From Jeongeupia sp. USM3 (GTDB lineage: Bacteria; Pseudomonadota; Gammaproteobacteria; Burkholderiales; Chitinibacteraceae): a stretch of 64,000 nucleotides of DNA. Positions 58,479-64,000 of this stretch are shown piece by piece; positions within the stretch are counted from its first letter, which is position 1; every line of letters starts with the position of its first letter. Location: assembly GCF_001808185.1 (NCBI RefSeq), contig NZ_CP017668.1, positions 1,736,001-1,800,000 on the forward strand, given 5' to 3'. A program made the translations under genes and the position numbers. Under the pieces are notes generated by a model that did no database searches, was not told where the DNA came from, and was given only the letters and a program-made list of their open reading frames with translations.

Positions 58479-59812
58479 CACGCGCCGCTGGCCTGGGCCG
58501 CGGCGGGCTTCTTGCGGCGCGGCTTGCGCTTGCGCTGCACGCCGCCCTTGTCGCTGCCGGCGACATTGGCGATCAGCGCCGAGCGCGTTGCGTCGTCGCA
58601 GTACTGGAACTGCTGCCACCAGTCGGCGAGTGCCTTGTCGGCCAGGCCGCACTGCGCGCGCAGCACGAGGAAATCGTAGGCGGCGCGGAAGCGCTGCTGC
58701 TCGAGCAGGCGGAACGGCCGCTGGCCGACGCGCTGCTCGAAGCGCGGCTGCATCAGCCACACTTCCTTCATCGCCGCGCTGTAGCGGTTCGGGATCGCCA
58801 GCCGTTTGCTCACCCGGTCATCGACCTCGTTCATCGCCGCGACCAGCGCCGGCGTCGTGTGCTCGCCGGCGGCTTCCTTCTTCTTCCACAGCGTCTCGAC
58901 GTCGTGCCACAGCAGCGTCGCGAACAGGAAGCCGGCCGACACCGGCTTGTCCTCGGCCAGCCGCGCGTCGGTGTTCTCGAGCGCACGCTGGACGAAGGTC
59001 GCCGCGTTCGGATCGTCGAGCTGGCGCTCGAGGATCGGCAGCAAGGACCGGTGCAGCCCTTCTGCGCGCAGCGCCGACACACAGGCCCAGGCCTTGCCCG
59101 ACAGCAGCAGCTTCATCGTTTCGTCGAACAGCCGCGCGCTCGGAATGTTCTCGAGCAGGCTGGTCAGCGTCGCGATCGGCTTCTTCGTCGCCGGCGCGAT
59201 CGTCAGCTCCAGCTTGGCGGCAAGACGCACCGCACGGAGCATCCGCACCGGGTCTTCGCGGTAGCGCTGCGCCGGATCGCCGATCATCACCAGCTGGCGG
59301 CGCTCAAGGTCGTCGACGCCATGGTGGAAGTCGAGGATCTCTTCGCGGTTCGGGTCGTAGTACAGCGCGTTGACGGTGAAGTCGCGGCGCGATGCATCTT
59401 CCTCGATCGTGCCGTAGACGTTGTCGCGCAGGATGCGGCCGGCGTCGTCGGTCGGCGCCTCCGACGCGCTGCGGAACGTCGTCACCTCGATGATTTCCTC
59501 GCCGTCGCGGTCGTAGAACGGTACGTGGACGATCTTGAAGCGGCGGCCGATGATGCGCGAGCGGTGGAACACGTGGCGCACCTGCTCGGGCGTCGCGCTG
59601 GTGGCGACGTCGAAATCCTTGGGATGCTTGCCGAGCATCAGGTCGCGCACGGCGCCACCGACGATGTAGGCGTCGTAGCCTGCGGCCTGCAAGCGGTCGC
59701 AGACCTTGATCGCCCCCGAGTGCAGCTGGTCGCGGCGGATGCCGTAGTGTTTGGCGTGCAGGACGCGCTTGCCGGGGCGGCGAAGCACTTTTCCGATCAG
59801 TTTGCGGATCAT
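58478..59812 (-). CDS. pcnB: Poly(A) polymerase I
   Basis: A 444-aa nucleotidyltransferase: YDAYIVGGAVRDLMLGKHPKDFDVATSATP with the catalytic aspartates, the RRDFTVNALYYDP motif and DPVRMLRAVRLAAKL. The long, basic C-terminus (KRKPRRKKPAA) is typical of PAP I and not of CCA enzymes. It adds poly(A) tails that promote RNA decay. Confidence 0.95.
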   Translation of the reverse strand: MIRKLIGKVLRRPGKRVLHAKHYGIRRDQLHSGAIKVCDRLQAAGYDAYIVGGAVRDLMLGKHPKDFDVATSATPEQVRHVFHRSRIIGRRFKIVHVPFYDRDGEEIIEVTTFRSASEAPTDDAGRILRDNVYGTIEEDASRRDFTVNALYYDPNREEILDFHHGVDDLERRQLVMIGDPAQRYREDPVRMLRAVRLAAKLELTIAPATKKPIATLTSLLENIPSARLFDETMKLLLSGKAWACVSALRAEGLHRSLLPILERQLDDPNAATFVQRALENTDARLAEDKPVSAGFLFATLLWHDVETLWKKKEAAGEHTTPALVAAMNEVDDRVSKRLAIPNRYSAAMKEVWLMQPRFEQRVGQRPFRLLEQQRFRAAYDFLVLRAQCGLADKALADWWQQFQYCDDATRSALIANVAGSDKGGVQRKRKPRRKKPAAAQASGA

Positions 59813-59848
59813 TCGCGGGTCAGGAGTAGTTTGATTGCTTGACGCTGC

Positions 59849-59854
59849 ATTATA
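59849..59854 (-). promoter_or_regulatory. Consensus -10 box of pcnB
   Basis: The minus strand reads TATAAT 37 bp before the pcnB ATG. The -35 is unclear. Confidence 0.5.
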
Positions 59855-60000
59855 CAGCCGTGCGCGGCGGCGGCCTGTTGCAAAACGTAGCGCTGCCGCG
59901 CCCTTGCCGGCTGTGGCGGCGACAAGGGCGCCGGATTGTCACTGTTGCCGCCGCCGGCAGCATGCTTGAATGACGGTCCCGTATCCTGCCGGAGCCCGTC

Positions 60001-60861
60001 ATGCACACGCTGCACTACCAGGTCGTCAACGTCTTCACCGCGCCGGACGGCAATCCGTTCAGTGGCAATCCACTGGCTGTGTTTCCACACGCAGACGGCG
60101 TTTCCGACACGCGGATGCAGGCGATCGCGCAGCAGCTCAACCTGTCCGAGACGACCTTCGTCCGCCGGTGCGCCGATGGCCATGCCGACGCCGACGTGCG
60201 CATCTTCACCCCCGGCTACGAGCTGCCCTTCGCCGGCCACCCGACGCTGGGGACGGCGGCGGTGCTCGACGCCGAGCGCGGCCTCGGCGGCGAAGTCGCG
60301 CTGCACTTCCCGGCCGGCACCGTCCCGGTGTCGATCCGCGACGGCCTCGCGACGCTGACCGCGCAGCCGCCGCGCTTTCGCGATGCGCCGGACGACGCGA
60401 TTCTGGCCGCCGCGCTCGGACTGCCGGCCGACCGCTTTGCCGGCCGCGCGCGCTTTGTCGATACCGGTACCGAGCAGCTGGTCGTCCCGGTTGCCGGCGC
60501 CGACGACGTGTTCGCCTGCCAGCCCGACGTGACGCTGTTCGGCGCCGCGGCGGCCAACGGTCGCGGCCGCGCCCAGGCGCTGGTGTGGGCGCCGTCGGAT
60601 ACCGGCATCGTTGCGCGCTTTTTCTGGGTCCAGGCCGGGCAGATCGGCGAGGACTTCGGCACCGGCTCGGCCTGCGCCAACCTCGGCGGCTGGCTGCTCG
60701 GCCAGGGGCAGTCGCTGCCGTTCACGTCGGCGATGCTGCAGGGCCACGGCGTCAACCGGCTGGCGCACCTGCAGCTCGACCTGACCGAAGCCGGCGCGAT
60801 CCGCGTCAGCGGCCGGGTCAAGCGCATCGGCCACGGTACGTTTGAACTGCCGGACGAATGA
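60001..60861 (+). CDS. PhzF-family isomerase
   Basis: A 286-aa protein of the PhzF/YddE family: YQVVNVFTAPDGNPFSGNPL near the start, with the catalytic glutamate in LNLSETTFV, then FTPGYELPFAGHPTLGTA and GEDFGTGSACANLGGWLL. PhzF isomerises a dihydrohydroxyanthranilate in phenazine synthesis, but most members are of unknown function. No phenazine genes are near. Confidence 0.88.
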   Translation: MHTLHYQVVNVFTAPDGNPFSGNPLAVFPHADGVSDTRMQAIAQQLNLSETTFVRRCADGHADADVRIFTPGYELPFAGHPTLGTAAVLDAERGLGGEVALHFPAGTVPVSIRDGLATLTAQPPRFRDAPDDAILAAALGLPADRFAGRARFVDTGTEQLVVPVAGADDVFACQPDVTLFGAAAANGRGRAQALVWAPSDTGIVARFFWVQAGQIGEDFGTGSACANLGGWLLGQGQSLPFTSAMLQGHGVNRLAHLQLDLTEAGAIRVSGRVKRIGHGTFELPDE

Positions 60862-60962
60862 TCACTCCAAGGTCCAGCCCCGCAAGGGGCGAGCGCATGC
60901 CATCCGTCGGTGCAAGGTAATTCGCACGACCGCCACGGCAGACCCGGCCCGGATGGCGGTTC

Positions 60963-60968
60963 TATAAT
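60963..60968 (+). promoter_or_regulatory. Consensus -10 box upstream of dacA
   Basis: TATAAT lies 125 bp before the dacA ATG, so the leader would be about 115 nt. No clear -35 is seen. Confidence 0.45.
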
Positions 60969-61092
60969 CGCCGGTTCAGAGCTTGGCCCGGCAGGCGAAG
61001 CCGTCTGCCCGCATCCGGTGCGGGGAGACGGTGCTGCCGCCCGACGCGCCAAGCTCCTGTTCCGCCCCCTCTTCAAGAGCGTTGCCCCACCA

Positions 61093-62253
61093 ATGACTAT
61101 CCGCCGTACCTTCGCCCTCGCCGCCCTCGTCGCCCCGCTCGTGTCGATGACCGCCCAGGCATTCACGCCGCCGCCGCCGGACATTGCCGCCAAGGCCTAT
61201 TTCCTCTCCGACTACCAGAGCGGCGCCACGCTGGCCGCGCGCGATGCCGACACCCGGATCGAGCCGGCGTCGCTGACCAAGCTGATGACCGCCTATGTCG
61301 TGTTCAAGGCGATCAAGGAAGGCAAGCTCAAGCTCGACCAGCAACTGACCGTCTCGGCCGCCGGCATGAAGGCCGGTGGCGGCAGCGGCGGCTCGACGAT
61401 GTTCCTCGACCCGCGCACGCCGGCCACGGTCGACCAGTTGATCAAGGGCATGATCGTCCAGTCCGGCAACGACGCCTGCGTGACGCTGGCCGAAGCCATT
61501 GCCGGCAACGAGGAAGTGTTCGCCCAGCTGATGAACCGCGAGGCGCAGCGCCTCGGCATGAAGAACAGCCACTTCTCGAACTCGACCGGCCTGACCGATC
61601 CGAACCTGTACACGACGACGGCCGACCTGGCCAAGATCGCCGCGGCGATCATCCACGACTTCCCCGAGTTCTATCCGATCTACTCGATGAAGGAATTCAC
61701 CTTCAACAACATCAAGCAGGGCAACCGCAACCTGCTGCTGTACCGCGATCCGAACGTCGACGGCATGAAGACGGGCCACACCGCGTCGGCCGGCTACAAC
61801 CTCGTCGCGTCGAGCAAGCGCGACGGCCGCCGGGTGATCTCGGTCGTCGTCGGCACCACCGGCGACCAGGTGCGCGCGGCCGAATCGTCCAAGCTGCTGA
61901 ACTGGGGCGTGCAGTTCTTCGATACACCGAAGGTTTACTCGGCCGGCCAGAGCATCGCCACCGTGCCGGTGTGGAAAGGCAAGACCGACGAGGTCAAGGC
62001 CGGCTTCCTCGAGGACCGCTACCTGACGGTGCCGAAGGGCGACGCCGCCAAGATCAAGCTCGACTTCACCAGCCAGCAGCCGCTGATCGCGCCGATCGCC
62101 AAGGGCCAGCCGATCGGCTCGGTCAAGGTCAGCCTCGACGGCAAGACACTCGGCGACTACCCGGTCGTCGCGATCGAACCGGTCGCCGAGGCCGGCATCT
62201 TCGGCCGCGCGTGGGATGCGATCCGCCTCTGGTTCAAGCAGCTCTTCAACTAA
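61093..62253 (+). CDS. dacA: D-alanyl-D-alanine carboxypeptidase (PBP5/6 type)
   Basis: The start at 61093 gives 386 aa with a signal peptide ending MTAQA. The active-site motifs are SLTKLMTAY (serine), SGNDACVTLAEA and KTGHTASAGYN. The C-terminus (AWDAIRLWFKQLFN) is the amphipathic helix that anchors PBP5/6 to the inner membrane. It removes the terminal D-alanine of peptidoglycan stems. E. coli has dacA-ybeD-lipB in the same order, here with dat inserted. Confidence 0.95.
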   Translation: MTIRRTFALAALVAPLVSMTAQAFTPPPPDIAAKAYFLSDYQSGATLAARDADTRIEPASLTKLMTAYVVFKAIKEGKLKLDQQLTVSAAGMKAGGGSGGSTMFLDPRTPATVDQLIKGMIVQSGNDACVTLAEAIAGNEEVFAQLMNREAQRLGMKNSHFSNSTGLTDPNLYTTTADLAKIAAAIIHDFPEFYPIYSMKEFTFNNIKQGNRNLLLYRDPNVDGMKTGHTASAGYNLVASSKRDGRRVISVVVGTTGDQVRAAESSKLLNWGVQFFDTPKVYSAGQSIATVPVWKGKTDEVKAGFLEDRYLTVPKGDAAKIKLDFTSQQPLIAPIAKGQPIGSVKVSLDGKTLGDYPVVAIEPVAEAGIFGRAWDAIRLWFKQLFN

Positions 62254-62420
62254 GCCCCGCAGCTTGCTGCGCCTTTGCATCTCGCGACCGTCCGGTGCCC
62301 GGCAAGGGGGCTGCCTTCGGGTCGTGCCCCAAGGGCACTTCCTTCGGGGCGTCCTCATGGGCCATGTGCCCATTCCGGAGTCTGCGCTTCGGTCGATCGC
62401 GAGCTGCTGCGGCTCTCAGC
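62254..62420 (+). repeat. Dispersed intergenic repeat, family A, copy 4
   Basis: The longest copy. It has GACCGTCCGGTGCCCGG, a GTGCCC-CAA-GGGCAC hairpin (62324-62338) and the core GTCCTCATGGGCCATGTGCC (62351-62370), with TTCCGGAGTCTGCGC. It fills the gap between dacA and dat. Confidence 0.72.
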
Positions 62421-62468
62421 GCTGCCCGGCTTGATCCGCAACAGTGAGCCGAGGCGTAAACTGTCGCC

Positions 62469-63350
62469 ATGAACGTACCCGACCTCACCGCCTACCTGAA
62501 CGGCCGCTTCGCCCCGCTGGACGATCTGAGCGTGCCGGTGCTCGACCGCGGCTTCCTGTTCGGCGACGGCGTCTACGAGATGATTCCGGTCTACAGCCGC
62601 AAGCCGTTCCGGCTCGGCCAGCATCTCGACCGGCTCGCCGCCAGCCTCGCCGCCGTGCAGATCGCCAACCCGCACACGCAGGCCGAATGGCGCGAGATCG
62701 TCGAAACGCTGATCTCGCGCCAGCCCTTCGACGACCAGTCGATCTATCTGCAGGTAACGCGCGGCGCCGCCTACCCGCGCAACCACGCCTTCCCGGCCGA
62801 TGCGACACCGACGGTGTTCCTGCTCGCCGACCCGCTGACCAGGCCGGCGCCTGCCCACGTGGCCGACGGCATCGCCGCGATCACGCAGGCCGACGTGCGC
62901 TGGCTGCGCTGCAACGTGAAGGCGATTTCACTGCTCGCCAACGTGCTCGCCAAGCAGACCGCGGTCGACGCCGGCGTCGCCGAGACGGTGCTGCTGCGCG
63001 ACGGGCTGCTGATCGAAGGCTCGGCCAGCAACATCTTCGTGGTCCGGGACGGCGTACTGCTGGCGCCGCCGCCGTCGCACCTGATGCTGACCGGCATCAC
63101 CTACGACCTGGTGCTCGAACTCGCGGCCAAACACGGCCTGCCGCATCAGGTGCGCGAGGTCAGCGAGGCCGAACTGCGCAGCGCCGACGAAGTCTGGCTG
63201 ACATCGAGCAGCAAGGAAGTGCTCGCCATCGTCACGCTCGACGGCCGCCCGGTTGGAAACGGCGTGCCCGGCCCCATCTACAAAGCCATGTACCGGCATT
63301 ACCAGGCGTTCAAGGCCGGGGTGATGCACACCGGCAAGGATACCCAATGA
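62469..63350 (+). CDS. dat: D-amino acid aminotransferase
   Basis: A 293-aa fold-type IV PLP enzyme: VPVLDRGFLFGDGVYEMIPV, QVTRGAAYPRNHAFP, the cofactor lysine in WLRCNVKAISLLANVL and GSASNIFVVRDG. It interconverts D-alanine and D-glutamate with 2-oxo acids. Placement after the carboxypeptidase that frees D-alanine is sensible (inference). The branched-chain enzyme IlvE is similar, but the RCNVKAISLL context favours D-amino acids. Confidence 0.88.
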   Translation: MNVPDLTAYLNGRFAPLDDLSVPVLDRGFLFGDGVYEMIPVYSRKPFRLGQHLDRLAASLAAVQIANPHTQAEWREIVETLISRQPFDDQSIYLQVTRGAAYPRNHAFPADATPTVFLLADPLTRPAPAHVADGIAAITQADVRWLRCNVKAISLLANVLAKQTAVDAGVAETVLLRDGLLIEGSASNIFVVRDGVLLAPPPSHLMLTGITYDLVLELAAKHGLPHQVREVSEAELRSADEVWLTSSSKEVLAIVTLDGRPVGNGVPGPIYKAMYRHYQAFKAGVMHTGKDTQ

Positions 63351-63640
63351 ACACGAATGCACCGCCCCCGCCGCTCGAAGAACTGGTCGATTTCCCGGCC
63401 AGGCTGCCGATCAAGGCGATCAGCCACAAGCAGGTCAGCCACGACGAATTCCACGCCGTACTGTTCGCGCTGTCGTGCGAGCACGTCCCCGGCGTCACCG
63501 CCGACGTGCTGACGATCCGCCCGAGCAGCGCCGGCAACTACTTTGCCGCAACGCTGATGATCACCTTCGACAACGCCGATCAGGTGCGGGCGCTCGACGC
63601 CGCACTGCGTGCGCACCCGCTGGTGCGGATGGTGCTGTGA
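63347..63640 (+). CDS. ybeD: YbeD/DUF493-family protein
   Basis: A 97-aa protein of the DUF493 family (FPARLPIKAISHKQVSHDEF, NYFAATLMITFDNADQVRAL), an ACT-like fold. Its position before lipB is conserved, and its role is unknown. It overlaps dat and lipB by 4 bp each. Confidence 0.92.
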   Translation: MNTNAPPPPLEELVDFPARLPIKAISHKQVSHDEFHAVLFALSCEHVPGVTADVLTIRPSSAGNYFAATLMITFDNADQVRALDAALRAHPLVRMVL

Positions 63641-64000
63641 GCGAGGTGCTCGTCCCGCCGGCGATCCGGCAGCTCGGCCTCGCCGATTACGAGACCACGT
63701 GGCACGCGATGCAGGCCTTCACCGACGCCCGCGATGCGGCCACGCCGGACGAAATCTGGCTGCTCGAACACCCGCCGGTGTTCACGCTCGGCCAGGCCGG
63801 CAAGCCCGAACACATCCTGCAGCGCGGCGATATTCCGGTCGTCAAGATCGACCGCGGCGGTCAGGTCACCTATCACGGCCCCGGCCAGCTGATTGCGTAC
63901 ACGCTGCTGGACCTGCGACGGCTCGGTTTCGGCGTGCGCGAGCTGGTGCGCCGGCTCGAGAACAGCGTGATCGCGCTGCTCGCCGACTACGGCATCGAAT
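63637..64000 (+). CDS. lipB: Octanoyltransferase LipB (3' truncated by window edge)
   Basis: A GTG start overlaps the ybeD stop (GTGA). The 121 visible codons include WLLEHPPVFTLGQAGKPEHI and the RGGQVTYHGPGQLIAY substrate-binding string. LipB moves octanoyl groups from ACP to lipoyl domains. The catalytic Lys/Cys region lies beyond the window. Confidence 0.95.
   Translation, partial: MSEVLVPPAIRQLGLADYETTWHAMQAFTDARDAATPDEIWLLEHPPVFTLGQAGKPEHILQRGDIPVVKIDRGGQVTYHGPGQLIAYTLLDLRRLGFGVRELVRRLENSVIALLADYGIE

Overview
The window is 64 kb of GC-rich, densely coded chromosome (GC roughly two thirds by eye) from a Gram-negative bacterium, most likely a betaproteobacterium of the Neisseriales (Chitinibacter/Chromobacterium-like; this placement is inference). 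Pointers are the gmk-rpoZ-spoT block next to yicC-kinase-phosphatase-rph-rdgB-hemW, the birA-coaX-SPOR operon, the dac-dat-ybeD-lipB block, and two families of short dispersed intergenic repeats. No rRNA, tRNA or CRISPR array was found. Both edges cut genes: a CHASE2 adenylate/guanylate cyclase on the left and lipB on the right.

Layout. 1-7.4 kb: cyclase, SH3-domain protein and M48 protease in an overlapping operon, an outer-membrane barrel, pepP-ubiH and a GAF protein. 7.7-14.5 kb: a D-amino-acid utilisation cluster (D-amino acid deaminase, GntP permease, RpiR/MurR regulator, N-acyl-D-amino acid deacylase, RidA, KDG-type sugar kinase) preceded by a perfect palindrome that is a good operator candidate. 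14.6-18.6 kb: fecI-fecR-fecA behind a Fur box, without fecBCDE. 18.6-22 kb: divergent metE/metR with two MetR-like sites. 22-27 kb: a FUSC membrane protein and a very large DUF748/AsmA-like protein. 27-31.5 kb: a duplicated STAS protein, hslV (without hslU), birA, coaX and a SPOR protein with a (Pro-Thr)12 repeat. 31.6-35.8 kb: FlgT-like protein, trmB, two tandem GNAT acetyltransferases, thiG, thiS. 35.9-47.7 kb: spoT, rpoZ, gmk, tam, yicC, a Ser/Thr kinase-phosphatase pair, rph, dusA, a retropepsin-like protease, rdgB, a 77-aa unknown protein and hemW. 47.7-52.7 kb: ribB under an FMN riboswitch, rnk, two divergent L,D-transpeptidases beside an Lpp/OprI-like lipoprotein, ridA and a LysE exporter.

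52.7-54.9 kb is the accessory segment. An AT-rich 0.6-kb unit has the full architecture of a solitary integron gene cassette: one ORF whose start and stop codons fall inside core sites, followed by a 135-bp attC site with nested inverted repeats. It lies beside an IS481-type transposase and a 365-bp non-coding stretch with short repeats and palindromes. After it come panC, a transglutaminase-like protein, an HD hydrolase and panB in one operon, then folK-pcnB, a PhzF-family protein, dacA, dat, ybeD and lipB.

The most unusual items are the lone cassette with its attC, the two families of dispersed intergenic repeats (one with compensatory base changes in its core hairpin), the palindromic operator of the D-amino-acid cluster and the internally duplicated STAS protein.
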